64,000 nucleotides of DNA from Paenibacillus psychroresistens (GTDB taxonomy: Bacteria > Bacillota > Bacilli > Paenibacillales > NBRC-103111), in the NCBI RefSeq assembly GCF_009728935.1, contig NZ_CP034235.1, positions 6,585,501 to 6,649,500 of the forward strand. The letters are read 5' to 3'. Below the pieces are notes generated by a model. The model saw only the letters and a list, made by a program, of their open reading frames with translations. It was not told the origin of the DNA and made no database searches. Positions 45,794 through 55,558 of this stretch are shown one piece after another (position 1 is the first letter of the stretch; each line of letters starts with the position of its first letter). The translations under genes and the position numbers were made by a program.

Positions 45794-48700
45794 TTAGTTA
45801 ATGAATTGTGAATATTGCAAAAAGCGTTTTATCATGACAACAGACTCTGCACGGCTTGCCAAGTCCACAGGTGCAACAGTTGTATCTGTTTTTCCTTGAA
45901 TAATGTTAGTTTCAATCAATTCGGCTAACGAAGCTTTTGCCCATAAGCTAATAGTTCCTTTATCTGAATAATTGCCTAGAATTTGATCTTGTTTATCCTT
46001 AACATCAACAGATTTGTTAACATACTTCAATGCTCTGGAGAACATAACCGCCATTTGTTCGCGAGTTATTGGATCATTTGGCTTGAATCTACCATCTGCG
46101 TAGCCTTCAAGTAGCTTTGCATTAACCGCTGTTGCAACAATCCCTGCATACCAGTCCACATTAGTAATATCACTAAAATTAGTGAGTGTATTAACTGGGG
46201 ATAGACCAAGAGAACGAACGAGAATTGCCGCAAATTCTGCGCGTGTAATCGAAACATCCGGAACAAAATTAGTTTCTGATATTCCTTGGATTATCGTCTT
46301 TGAAGCTAACAGATCGATATCATCTTTTGCCCAATGACCGTCCAAATCAGAAAACAGCTTATTGTTGGAAACTACCGTATATATACTGTTTCCGTTACGT
46401 TTCATTACAACTTCCGTCTTACCGTCAACCACTTTGAAAGTAGCTGGGACGAAGCTAAATGTTCTCTTCTCAGGATCATAAAGTACAGCAGTTGCTTTTG
46501 TCGAATCGATGGATTGAAGCAGGATAATTGATCTTTCTACATACGTACTGCCGAAATTATTGACTACAACCGTTTTCCCATCTGCCTGGGCAGTGATGCT
46601 GAAATCTAATGCAGGTGTAAGTAAGGTATAACCTTCACCTTCGATAGTAGTTGATAATTGTTCTGCTTCAGCTCCCGTTACTTTTTCAATGACTACATTG
46701 ATCGTAATATCCTTAGCATTTACACCAAGACTTTGTGCTAAGGCTGCCATATCTAAAACTTTGATAGGCATTTCATAGTTACCCAAATCCGTTTGTACAT
46801 TTATGTTTGCGTTAGGTGTATTAAGAAATGCATCAATAAATGCGGAAGCAGGAAGTTTAATTATTGCAGTACCTCCAGAATTTTTTACATCAATGACAAT
46901 CGTTTGTGCTCCAATTTCTTTGCTCTTGAGTAAATCGAATGCATCATTGAGTTTTTGAGCATCAATCGTAACTGTTGTTTCTGACTTGCCATTTTTATCA
47001 GTTCCTTGGACTGACTTCACTGCATCATCACCTAGTTTGAGTTCCTTGGAAGCATCTGGTGTTGGTGTTGGTGTTGGTGAAGCTGTTGGTGTAGCTATTG
47101 GTGCAATTGTTGGTGTAGCTGTCGGTTTGGCTGTTGGTGCCGGTGTTGGTGTTGGTGTTGGTGTTGGTGTTGGTGTTGGTGCTGTCGTAATTGTTATGAC
47201 TTTTGTCCCTAGAATTCCTGATCCATCTTGTGCTGTTGCCTTGACGGTTACGGTACCGACTTTGACTGCCAAGAGCAACCCCGTCCCGCTGATTGCGGCC
47301 ATGCCGTTATCCGAGGCAACGCTCCAATCCACCTCTTTCTGGCTTGCATTCGCAGGCAATACAGTTGCACTCATCTGTAAGGTGCTACCACTAGTTACTT
47401 CTGTAGCACTTCCAGCTCCTGTGACATTTATGCTTGTTATAAGGATTGGATTTGTTGGTTCTTGAGGCGCCGATGTAATTGTTATGTCTTTTGCCCCCAC
47501 GATTCCGGATCCATCTTGTGCGGTTGCCTTGACGGTTACGGTACCAACTGAGGTTGCCGTTAGCACTCCTGTCAAGCTGATTGTGGCCGCACCTGTTTCT
47601 GCAGCAACACTCCAAATTATTTCTTTGTTGCTCGCATTCGCAGGCAATACAGCTGCGCTCATCTGCAAGGTGCTGCCATTGATAATTTCTATTGCGCTTC
47701 CGGCTCCTGTGACATTTATGCTTGAGACTGGCACTGGAATTGGTGCAACTGTTACATTAAATACCTTTTCAATATTGCCATCAGAAGTCTTGGCCTTAAT
47801 TGCAGTCTGACCTTGTCCGACTCCCGTAACCAAGCCATTTGACGAAACATAGGCTATTTTATTGTCTCCTGAAGTCCATGCAATCTCTTTATTACTCGCA
47901 TTCTCGGGAGCTAGTGTAGTACCGATTTGAGTACTTGAACCAAGAATCAAGCTTATTTGGTTTGTTGTATTTACCGTTAAATTCTCAACTCTTATCGGCG
48001 CTTGTGCAGAGCCACCCGTTACATCTACACTGCCGAGATTCAGCCATCCCTCTCCATCTTGTTCTTCATTCGCAAAATAAAAATGATTAGCATCTGCATT
48101 AACTTCGGTTAGTGGATTCACAAAACGAAGTAAAATCTCATAGTTTCCATTGCTTAAATCCGGATTACTCAAGGATTCAAATAACTTATTGTGATTAAAC
48201 CCATTATCATTGGGCAGCACTCCATGCAGATCCCATTGGGGTTCCCATATTTTCACGATGCTGTCTCCTGATTTTGCAGCAAGCTCGACTTTCCAGTTGT
48301 AGTAGAATGGCGCAACGCCTTCGTTTTGGATTTCCATTGCCACCTTCAAATCTCCATCTGCCCCGTCCAAATAAGCAGCTGGAACATAATAATCGTACCC
48401 CATACTGCGCGAACCCTCTTTGGCTCTCTCTAATGGCTCGCTTTCCAATGGAACTTGGAATACCCCTTGGTTAATCAACCAAGAAACATGAGTAAGATTC
48501 ACACTTGTGTTGAAATCTTCTCCCTGCTGGCCATCAATCGGTTGGCTAGGTTCATTATATATAGGCGGATTATGATTCCACATTTTCACTTGTGTTTCCG
48601 GTCTTACCTCGCCGCCCATATTTTGAGTTTTCCAAAACTCAGTATCACCTGCATCAATTACACGACCCCAGAACTTCCAATTTTGCCCGCCCATACTTAA

Positions 48701-51700
48701 AGGCAGTGTCTCAAAAGCAAACGAATCATCATGATATCCAATATTGAAATCTTTTGTCTCAAATGTGGCATTTGCCATCGGATATCTTAAAACGAGCATC
48801 GTTTTGTTGAATGCTGTATCCATTGCGGTTAGAACACGTTTAAGGTTTTCACTTGAAGGCATCAAGTTTCGATTAGGTACACTGGAACCCGTTGGAATAG
48901 TCTGTCCATCATATGGATAAGTGTGCCACTCTCCCCAGAAACCAATTAAACCAGTCATGATATATCCAACTCGTGAATCTCCGTCATACCGCTCACCCAT
49001 AGCTCCAATGAAGTTCTCCAATGCAGCCATCAGCTTAGGATCATTGTAATTGGGTGCTACACTAGTAGCATCGTCTCCATTCAAGTAAGCATCATAGTTA
49101 TATGTTTCCAGTCCGCCATCCAGCAAAAATTGTGGAATTCCAGAAGCTTTGTTCGGGTAATCCAAGTAAATACGGAATACGGCTTGATGACCTCTAGATG
49201 CAATATCTGCAATTCTTTGATCCATGTCATCCCAGTTAAATTGGTCTAGTCCACTCATAATATTATTAAGCGGCAAATAGAAGAACTCCATACTGTAGGG
49301 CATTTGTGAAGGGGCATCCCGCCAATTGTCCCCCTCCTTATAGTAGGCTTCCTCAGTAGCATCATAGAATGGGATAAATCCTTTTAACGGATTATCGACT
49401 GGCGCTTGTTTATATTGCAACGCTTGCGTTCCATTTTCTGTAGCCCAAGCTGGAGGCTGAGGGCGTGGGACCGGTGTCGGTGGTGGTGTAGTTGTTCCGC
49501 CTCCGCTCTTTCTGGCTGTGTTAGCAAATAATCCAAGCTCATCCATACCAATAACGGAATTAACCAGCTGGGATGGATTATATCCAATTTGGAAGCCAAG
49601 GCCTTTGCTCGGATCTAGCTCAGCCGTACATGTTGCTTGATTACCATCACATTGCCAAGCTGCTTGCACAAACTGATCCCAAGGTATTCGGACCATACCT
49701 TTATAATTGGCAGCAACCGCAAGCGAACCTCCATTAAACGTTGTAGTTTGCCAACCGCCTACAGCACTTGTGATTAAAGCTGAGCCGGCGGTTTTTAAAC
49801 TAAACTCTCCTTTTGCCACATCGGTTAGAAGTGTAACACTTAAATTCAATAAATTATCATCGGTAGTGGTATTATCCATCCAGAAGGTTACACCATCATA
49901 TCCAGACCAATCGCGATTCTCTGCCGGAATTGTATGTTGAATGTTAATCCATGTCGCATCGGGGTTAACTGTCGTGAGCTTCAGCGCATTGCTTCCATTC
50001 AAGCCATTCGATGTACCCAATGCTCTCATAACTGGACCTGATATCGGCAAAGCCCAAGTTTCTCTCCATTCTGCTTGCAATGCCGCATTATCAGCATATG
50101 ACTCAAAATCGTCCAACTTCTTCTCCGCTCTCCAAAGTCCAAGCTCATCTATACTTATAATATTGTTTGTATACTGCGATGGATTATAACCAAATTGAAA
50201 CGCATTAACTTCGCTCGGATCCAATTCAGCACTGCAGTCTGCTGGATCACTACATTGCCAAGTCGCCTGCGCAAACTGAGCCCAAGGAATTCTAATCATA
50301 CCTTGATAGTTGGCACCTAGATGCAGCGAACCTCCAGCAAACGCGGCAGTTTCCCACCCTCCTTCTACAGTCGAAATCATAGCTGATCCGTTTGTTTTTA
50401 GATTAAATTCTCCATTTGCTGCGGAAGTTATCAGCGCTATATTTAAATTCATTGCCGTATCATTGGTTGTGGTGTTATTTACCCAGAAGGTTACACCATC
50501 ATATCCAGACCAATCGCTATTCTCTGCCGGAATAGGATGTTGAATGTTAGACCAGGTCGAACTGGAATTAGCTACCGATAGCTTCAGCGCCTTGGTTCCA
50601 TTCGAATAGTTCGCCGTATCCAATGTTCTCGAAATTGAATCTATGCCGATATCTCCATCTGGCAGTTCCGTCCAAGATTCCGTCCAGGCCGCCTGCAATG
50701 CGGCATCGTCCGCGTAAGCTTCGAAATCATCGATTACAGATGATACAGACGATCCCGCACCTGGAGTTGTTGGTGGTGCTGCACTTGCGTTAGAAAAACG
50801 AATCTCATCTATATATACGGTACTGCTTTTTCCTTGATTGAATAATAGCTCGATACTCCACATATTACTCCGGTCTACACCGTTGTCGTCTATATTAAAC
50901 GTAAAATCCTTATAGCTAGTCGTGATCGTATCTCCGCTAATAGCAGCAAGTGTTTTTTGAACGCCGCCAATTTTTACTAAGAAGTCGTTCTCCTCTCCGC
51001 CATTGAGTCCTTTCATTCGGATAGTTAATTTCGAATATCCTATGACATCATCGGGGTTGATACCACTGTTAAACCATCCGCTCTGGTTATATTTCAATGC
51101 TATTGCCCCGTCAGTGACGTCTACAGTCGCAAATGATTCTGCTGTTGTCCATGAGTTTTTAGCATTCTTGTGATCCAAGAATCGTGAAGCATCGCTAAAA
51201 TCCTCCAATAAGTAATCATCACTTGGCGTTGGCGGTGCTGTCGGCTGTGTTGTTGGTGGTGTTGTTGGTGGTGTTGTCGGCGGTGTTGATCCTCCACTTG
51301 AAAAACGAATATCATCTATATATACGGTACCGCTTTTTCCTTGATTGAATAATAGCTCGATACTCCACATATTACTCCGGTCTACACCGTTGTCATCTAT
51401 ATTAAACGTAAAATCCTTATAACTAGTCGTGATCGTATCTCCGCTAATAGCAGCAAGTGTTTTTTGAACGCCGCCAATTTTTACTAAAAAGTCGTTCTCC
51501 TCTCCGCCATTGAGTCCTTTCATTCGAATAGTTAATTTCGAATATCCTTTGACATCATCGGGGTTGATACCACTGTTAAACCATCCGCTCTGGTTATATT
51601 TCAATGCTATTGCCCCGTCGGTGACGTTTACAGTCGCAAATGAATCTGCTGTTGTCCATGAGTTTTTAGCATTCTTGTGTTCCAAGAATCGTGAAGCATC

Positions 51701-53335
51701 GCTAAAGTCCTCCAATAAGTAATCATTACTTGGCGCTGGCGTTGTTGTTGGTGGTGTTGTAGGAGGTGTTGTTGGAGGCGCACATGGAGCCTCACATTCA
51801 CCAATAAGCACATTTCCTAAATTCAACCATCCGTCTGAGTTTTGCTCTAGATTTGCAAATCTTAGCTTTTTAGCAGCACTAGAGATCGCTTCTAGAGGAT
51901 TGACTACCTTCATAACTAAAGAATAATAGCCATCTGCCAAATCAGGTGAAGCAATTGTAGTATCAAAATAATAAGGCTGCCCAAAAGGGACATACTTCGG
52001 ATTCCCCGGAACATTCCATTCTGGGTACGTTCTTATTTGCAAAGGCTGAACCTTGGTAATATCCCATGCAGTATCCCATGATTTAATAATATTTCCCGAT
52101 GCATCCTTTACGCCAAGCTCTACTTTCCATGGATAGGTGAAGGGTGCGACCCCTTGATTTTGGATGCTGACACCAACTTTAAGCGGTGCTCCTACAGGAA
52201 CATTGTTATAGTGAGCACTTTCCACGTAAAGGTCGTAGCCCATTTTTCTAACACCTTCAGCAACAGCCGCATTGCTGGCACTATAGTTACTGATTCCACC
52301 TTGGTTGATCATCCAAGTCGCATGACTTAGTTCAATGTCATCCATTGCATTGTCTACATTGCTGCCACCGCTAAAGAAATTACTTTGAATTTCTGGTCTG
52401 ACTTCCCCGCCGATGCTTTGAGTTATCCATTTATTCTCCGCACCAGCATTCAGCATATGGGTCATGAATGAATAATACGATCCACCCATGCTTTCAGGTT
52501 GAGTAACACTTTGAAGTGGGTTTCCTTCTTTATAGCCGAACGAATCGTCATGATAACCAATGTTATAATTCACTGCATTGTGCAGCTTTGGATATCGAAT
52601 TTCCAGCTTTGTTTGATTAAACGCAGTATCATAAGCACTGATTAATGATTCTACTGTAGCATTACTGGGCATATAATTCGGCAGCCCATCGCTTGTATCG
52701 TCATCATACGGCCAAGTATGCCATTCGCCCCATAACCCGACGAGTCCCATATGAATGAAGCCGATTCTTGGATCACCATCGTATTCGGTTCCAAATGCCG
52801 CTATAAAATTTTTAAGATATGTCACCATTTTCGGATCGTCATAGTTCGGTTCAAGCTGACTAAAAGAAGCATTATTGCGCATTGCTACTCCGCTAGCAGC
52901 AATAAAGTCCGGAATTGCACTTTCCTTTCCAGGATATTCAAGATAAATTCTCACCGCTGCATGCTTCCCTCTTGCTGCGATTTCATTTAATTGCGCTTCT
53001 AATCCTGTGTCAAAGGTAAATGAGTTGGCACCGTTCATTACTGCTTTAAGTGGTACATAAACCCATTCTATACTATGTGGAAAAGATTGGGTTGGCCAAG
53101 GATAGAATGGCGCAAAACCCTTAAGTGGATTGTCTAAAGGACTAGGAGCATGCGTCAATTCATGCACATTTAATGACGCATCTATTGTTGGACTAGGAAA
53201 GGGCAGCACTGGTACACCTACAGATGCTGCGGAAGCAACGGATACGATATTCATATAAAGTGAAGCTATTAAACTAACGACTGTAAGAATCTTAATAAAC
53301 TTATTCCTTGCGTAATGAAAAACAAACTTTTCCAA
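45794..53335 (-). CDS. 2513-residue SLH-anchored protein with two DUF4832-type modules
   Basis: A very large surface protein; the start is TTG after GGGGGAATTTAA. Signal peptide 1-37. First DUF4832-type module about 50-510 (NPLKGFAPFYP; GLVGLWGEWHTWP). Two near-identical beta-sandwich modules follow (about 537-695 and 706-860), then two related modules (about 866-1070, 1074-1260; FEAYAD and FESYAD). A second DUF4832-type module covers about 1300-1780 (GLIGFWGEWHTYP). Three BIG2-like Ig domains (about 1782-2045), a Thr-Pro linker, a domain typical of Paenibacillus surface proteins (about 2110-2320), and three SLH repeats (about 2326-2513; FSDLDGHWAK and FKPNDPITREQ) end it. The SLH repeats tie it to the cell wall. 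It probably holds glycan at the surface and cuts it; the activity is unproven. Confidence 0.85.
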   Translation of the reverse strand: MEKFVFHYARNKFIKILTVVSLIASLYMNIVSVASAASVGVPVLPFPSPTIDASLNVHELTHAPSPLDNPLKGFAPFYPWPTQSFPHSIEWVYVPLKAVMNGANSFTFDTGLEAQLNEIAARGKHAAVRIYLEYPGKESAIPDFIAASGVAMRNNASFSQLEPNYDDPKMVTYLKNFIAAFGTEYDGDPRIGFIHMGLVGLWGEWHTWPYDDDTSDGLPNYMPSNATVESLISAYDTAFNQTKLEIRYPKLHNAVNYNIGYHDDSFGYKEGNPLQSVTQPESMGGSYYSFMTHMLNAGAENKWITQSIGGEVRPEIQSNFFSGGSNVDNAMDDIELSHATWMINQGGISNYSASNAAVAEGVRKMGYDLYVESAHYNNVPVGAPLKVGVSIQNQGVAPFTYPWKVELGVKDASGNIIKSWDTAWDITKVQPLQIRTYPEWNVPGNPKYVPFGQPYYFDTTIASPDLADGYYSLVMKVVNPLEAISSAAKKLRFANLEQNSDGWLNLGNVLIGECEAPCAPPTTPPTTPPTTTPAPSNDYLLEDFSDASRFLEHKNAKNSWTTADSFATVNVTDGAIALKYNQSGWFNSGINPDDVKGYSKLTIRMKGLNGGEENDFLVKIGGVQKTLAAISGDTITTSYKDFTFNIDDNGVDRSNMWSIELLFNQGKSGTVYIDDIRFSSGGSTPPTTPPTTPPTTQPTAPPTPSDDYLLEDFSDASRFLDHKNAKNSWTTAESFATVDVTDGAIALKYNQSGWFNSGINPDDVIGYSKLTIRMKGLNGGEENDFLVKIGGVQKTLAAISGDTITTSYKDFTFNIDDNGVDRSNMWSIELLFNQGKSSTVYIDEIRFSNASAAPPTTPGAGSSVSSVIDDFEAYADDAALQAAWTESWTELPDGDIGIDSISRTLDTANYSNGTKALKLSVANSSSTWSNIQHPIPAENSDWSGYDGVTFWVNNTTTNDTAMNLNIALITSAANGEFNLKTNGSAMISTVEGGWETAAFAGGSLHLGANYQGMIRIPWAQFAQATWQCSDPADCSAELDPSEVNAFQFGYNPSQYTNNIISIDELGLWRAEKKLDDFESYADNAALQAEWRETWALPISGPVMRALGTSNGLNGSNALKLTTVNPDATWINIQHTIPAENRDWSGYDGVTFWMDNTTTDDNLLNLSVTLLTDVAKGEFSLKTAGSALITSAVGGWQTTTFNGGSLAVAANYKGMVRIPWDQFVQAAWQCDGNQATCTAELDPSKGLGFQIGYNPSQLVNSVIGMDELGLFANTARKSGGGTTTPPPTPVPRPQPPAWATENGTQALQYKQAPVDNPLKGFIPFYDATEEAYYKEGDNWRDAPSQMPYSMEFFYLPLNNIMSGLDQFNWDDMDQRIADIASRGHQAVFRIYLDYPNKASGIPQFLLDGGLETYNYDAYLNGDDATSVAPNYNDPKLMAALENFIGAMGERYDGDSRVGYIMTGLIGFWGEWHTYPYDGQTIPTGSSVPNRNLMPSSENLKRVLTAMDTAFNKTMLVLRYPMANATFETKDFNIGYHDDSFAFETLPLSMGGQNWKFWGRVIDAGDTEFWKTQNMGGEVRPETQVKMWNHNPPIYNEPSQPIDGQQGEDFNTSVNLTHVSWLINQGVFQVPLESEPLERAKEGSRSMGYDYYVPAAYLDGADGDLKVAMEIQNEGVAPFYYNWKVELAAKSGDSIVKIWEPQWDLHGVLPNDNGFNHNKLFESLSNPDLSNGNYEILLRFVNPLTEVNADANHFYFANEEQDGEGWLNLGSVDVTGGSAQAPIRVENLTVNTTNQISLILGSSTQIGTTLAPENASNKEIAWTSGDNKIAYVSSNGLVTGVGQGQTAIKAKTSDGNIEKVFNVTVAPIPVPVSSINVTGAGSAIEIINGSTLQMSAAVLPANASNKEIIWSVAAETGAATISLTGVLTATSVGTVTVKATAQDGSGIVGAKDITITSAPQEPTNPILITSINVTGAGSATEVTSGSTLQMSATVLPANASQKEVDWSVASDNGMAAISGTGLLLAVKVGTVTVKATAQDGSGILGTKVITITTAPTPTPTPTPTPTPAPTAKPTATPTIAPIATPTASPTPTPTPDASKELKLGDDAVKSVQGTDKNGKSETTVTIDAQKLNDAFDLLKSKEIGAQTIVIDVKNSGGTAIIKLPASAFIDAFLNTPNANINVQTDLGNYEMPIKVLDMAALAQSLGVNAKDITINVVIEKVTGAEAEQLSTTIEGEGYTLLTPALDFSITAQADGKTVVVNNFGSTYVERSIILLQSIDSTKATAVLYDPEKRTFSFVPATFKVVDGKTEVVMKRNGNSIYTVVSNNKLFSDLDGHWAKDDIDLLASKTIIQGISETNFVPDVSITRAEFAAILVRSLGLSPVNTLTNFSDITNVDWYAGIVATAVNAKLLEGYADGRFKPNDPITREQMAVMFSRALKYVNKSVDVKDKQDQILGNYSDKGTISLWAKASLAELIETNIIQGKTDTTVAPVDLASRAESVVMIKRFLQYSQFIN
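50791..51745 (-). repeat. Two near-identical ~450-base modules in the 2513-residue gene
   Basis: The DNA at 50791-51240 recurs at about 51299-51745 with only scattered changes, at an offset near 508 bases, including the linker. This points to a recent in-frame duplication that could collapse in short-read assemblies. Confidence 0.85.
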
Positions 53336-53437
53336 TTAAATTCCCCCTTAATTATATTACCTACGACACTTGACCCTTTATATGTATGTTGTAAAAGCTT
53401 CTGCTAAAATTGATTTGATAGCATTACTAATCAATAA

Positions 53438-53451
53438 TGAGAGCGCTATCA
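53438..53451. promoter_or_regulatory. Cre-like site (CcpA)
   Basis: TGAGAGCGCTATCA fits the cre consensus TGWAANCGNTNWCA with one mismatch. It lies between the operator and the start of the 2513-residue gene. Confidence 0.6.
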
Positions 53452-53516
53452 AGTTGATCCATAATCGATGAATAATCTCTTGTCCGAATGGCATTCACTC
53501 CAATCTAAACTTAGTA

Positions 53517-53574
53517 AAATTGTTGCGCAATTTATTTCATCATTACTATATGCTTTTTGGTAACCGTGTGTCAA
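53517..53574 (-). promoter_or_regulatory. Promoter and LacI-type operator of the 2513-residue gene
   Basis: Minus strand: TTGACA (53574-53569), an 18-base spacer, TATAGT (53550-53545), then TTGCGCAA at 53530-53523. The operator centre is about 42.5 bases from the -35 box. Confidence 0.8.
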
Positions 53575-53605
53575 TCATTTTTTAGTCCTCAATAACACTA
53601 ATTTA

Positions 53606-53652
53606 TTAAAAAAAAAACGAGCAAGCCACATAACTTCAGCTACTCGTTTTTA
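53606..53652 (-). terminator. Terminator of the GH31 gene
   Basis: AAAAACGAG-GC pairs with GC-CTCGTTTTT, and a run of about ten T residues follows on the minus strand. It lies about 110 bases past the stop, beyond a repeat-like tract. Confidence 0.75.
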
Positions 53653-53683
53653 GAGAATGTCGATTAACAAATAAGAGTGGATT

Positions 53684-53757
53684 AGAGCAACTTAGGGACT
53701 ATTAGTAATGCTAAAGGAACACAGATGCGTTATTCCGACAAATATAACGACTGAAGT
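53684..53757. repeat. Degenerate copy of the intergenic repeat
   Basis: Includes GAGCAACTTAGGGACTATT and TGCGTTATTCCGACAAATAT, which resemble the TGCGTAATCC-GATACAACTT core of the copies at 24442 and 29863. The match is partial. Confidence 0.45.
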
Positions 53758-53760
53758 CCG

Positions 53761-55314
53761 TTAAGTATGAATAGAAAATCCAGCTTCTCGATACCAAGGA
53801 AGCCTTGAAATTGGGGCATCCACTTCTTCAAAGGTTGGCCCTTGTACAATTGAGCCATCATCACCGAGCCAAGTACCAACTGGGAAATGAACATATCTCC
53901 TTGTTTGCCCTTTAACAAGCACAGGTGCCACAAGAATATGATCGCCTAGCATAAATTGATCGTTTATAAGCTCGAAGCCCGCATTTGGAAAAACATAATC
54001 CAGATGCCGCATAATAGGAGCACCCGTTTTAGAGGACTCTACGGCTAATTCCAGAATGATATGCCCTAACTCTTTTCTAAGCTCCATCATATCTTTGCAA
54101 TATTCTAAATACTCTCCATCCAATACCCGCCACGGACCTAATGAGAATTGCATCATCGGAAACAAGGCTGAGCATTGCGCATACCTGACAAATAACTCCT
54201 TATCCAATATAAAATCTGCCGAATTAAAGTCTCCATCCAATCCCCCGCCTATCATATCCGGACAATTATAGGGATAGCCCATTAAACCCTGCAAGATGCC
54301 ATTTGGAATAATATCGATCAAACCTTTACTTCCCCATTGATGGGCTTTATCTCGCTGACGCTGAATCAGAGATTGCCCGCCTAGCTTCCAGCACATGCGA
54401 TATTCGCTAAGCAAATATTTGGTTCCAAGCTTGGCATAAGCCTCACAATCATCGTTATTTGCAAAAGGATTTCTCCATAAGTGCTTAGTTGCATCGCTTG
54501 CTTCTGAAATCATTGGCTCTCCAGCATCAAATTTAAACCCGTCAATTCCATAGCTGCTAACAAGATAGTCCAATTGTTCGTGAAACCATTCAACAGCTGC
54601 CTCCATTGAATAATCAATCATTGCACTATAACCATTCCACCATTGACGTATTACAGACTCGCCATTCTCCGTTTGCAGCAAATAGCCTTTTTTACTAAGC
54701 GATCGATACATAGGACTATCTGGGCTTACATAAGGACATACCCAAAGCATAACTTTAAATCCAAGCTCATGCAGGATGCGAATCATTTCCTTGGGGTTAG
54801 GAAACCGGGCTTTATTAAATTCCCAGTTGCCATAGTCAATCATCCAATTATCATCTAGAATAAGTACGCCTGGAGGAAATCCATTCTCAAGAATTGATTC
54901 TGCATATTGAATTACTTTTTCCTGTGTAGGCTCGTAGAACATCTCTACCCATGTATTGTACTGAGGCGCCAAAAAAGCTAGTGGATCGGGAAAGGTTCCA
55001 GAAGGCGGAAAGTAAGTTTGAGAGACGTGTTTAAAGGCTGTAGCCAGATTCTGATGTTCTTGCCCGAATATAATAGAACCGTCTGCATCATTAATGGCTA
55101 GTTCATCTTGATTGAAAGTAAAGGTATAAGGCTGCTCACTCCATATAAATCTTCCTTTGCTAGATAAGAGCAATGGAGACGCCTGATTCTCATCCATGTC
55201 CCGCAAATCACGCGAATAGTCCGTATTTCCATAAGGCATAAAGGAACCATCGTTCACGACCCCTCCCCACCAATATTCATCCGCTAATAGTTTAATCTTT
55301 TTTTCGGTAGCCAT
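53761..55314 (-). CDS. Glycoside hydrolase family 31 enzyme
   Basis: A 517-residue intracellular glycosidase; no signal peptide. The family 31 barrel shows VLILDDNWMIDYGNWEF, the probable nucleophile D263 in GFKFDAGEP, and CPDMIGGGLDGDFN with the region of the acid/base. It is shorter than most GH31 proteins and lacks most of the N-terminal domain. Members hydrolyse alpha-glucosides, alpha-xylosides or related bonds; which one is not clear. It is divergent from the LacI gene and probably degrades the imported oligosaccharide. A promoter with the TTGCGCAA operator is directly upstream, and GAGGAG precedes the ATG. Confidence 0.88.
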   Translation of the reverse strand: MATEKKIKLLADEYWWGGVVNDGSFMPYGNTDYSRDLRDMDENQASPLLLSSKGRFIWSEQPYTFTFNQDELAINDADGSIIFGQEHQNLATAFKHVSQTYFPPSGTFPDPLAFLAPQYNTWVEMFYEPTQEKVIQYAESILENGFPPGVLILDDNWMIDYGNWEFNKARFPNPKEMIRILHELGFKVMLWVCPYVSPDSPMYRSLSKKGYLLQTENGESVIRQWWNGYSAMIDYSMEAAVEWFHEQLDYLVSSYGIDGFKFDAGEPMISEASDATKHLWRNPFANNDDCEAYAKLGTKYLLSEYRMCWKLGGQSLIQRQRDKAHQWGSKGLIDIIPNGILQGLMGYPYNCPDMIGGGLDGDFNSADFILDKELFVRYAQCSALFPMMQFSLGPWRVLDGEYLEYCKDMMELRKELGHIILELAVESSKTGAPIMRHLDYVFPNAGFELINDQFMLGDHILVAPVLVKGQTRRYVHFPVGTWLGDDGSIVQGPTFEEVDAPISRLPWYREAGFSIHT

Positions 55315-55356
55315 GTCAGATTCTCCTCAATAAAAATATCCTCTTGATAGTAAGTA

Positions 55357-55414
55357 AATTAATTGCGCAACTATTTTATCTCAGTAGCTTATTCCTATTT
55401 TCAGAGCCTGTCAA
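55357..55414 (-). promoter_or_regulatory. Promoter and LacI-type operator of the GH31 gene
   Basis: Minus strand: TTGACA (55414-55409), a 17-base spacer, TAAGCT (55391-55386), then TTGCGCAA at 55370-55363. The operator centre is about 42.5 bases from the -35 box. Confidence 0.78.
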
Positions 55415-55456
55415 TATATAATTTTTTTCATATAAATCATGAGATTCTTCCGTTCG

Positions 55457-55515
55457 TTGACACAATTTACAAAAAAGAATAAAATAAATATAAAATGCAA
55501 TAAGTTGCGCATATA
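55457..55515 (+). promoter_or_regulatory. Promoter and operator of the LacI gene (autoregulation)
   Basis: TTGACA (55457-55462), a 17-base spacer, TAAAAT (55480-55485), then TTGCGCAT at 55505-55512, one base off the palindrome. The operator centre is about 46.5 bases from the -35 box. The promoter lies downstream of an in-frame ATG at 55439, so the real start must be ATG 55559. Confidence 0.75.
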
Positions 55516-55558
55516 TTTTAAAAATACACTTTTATTGGGAAAGGATATAGAAAAACCA

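Noticed and set aside
46986..47465. Long plus-strand frame rich in Gly-Val repeats
   Set aside because: It is the complement of the Thr-Pro linker and Ig domains of the 2513-residue gene. Similar frames occur opposite every Thr-Pro linker.
55439..55558. Upstream ATG for the LacI gene
   Set aside because: A sigma-A promoter and the operator lie between this ATG and the helix-turn-helix, and typical LacI proteins begin at the position of ATG 55559.
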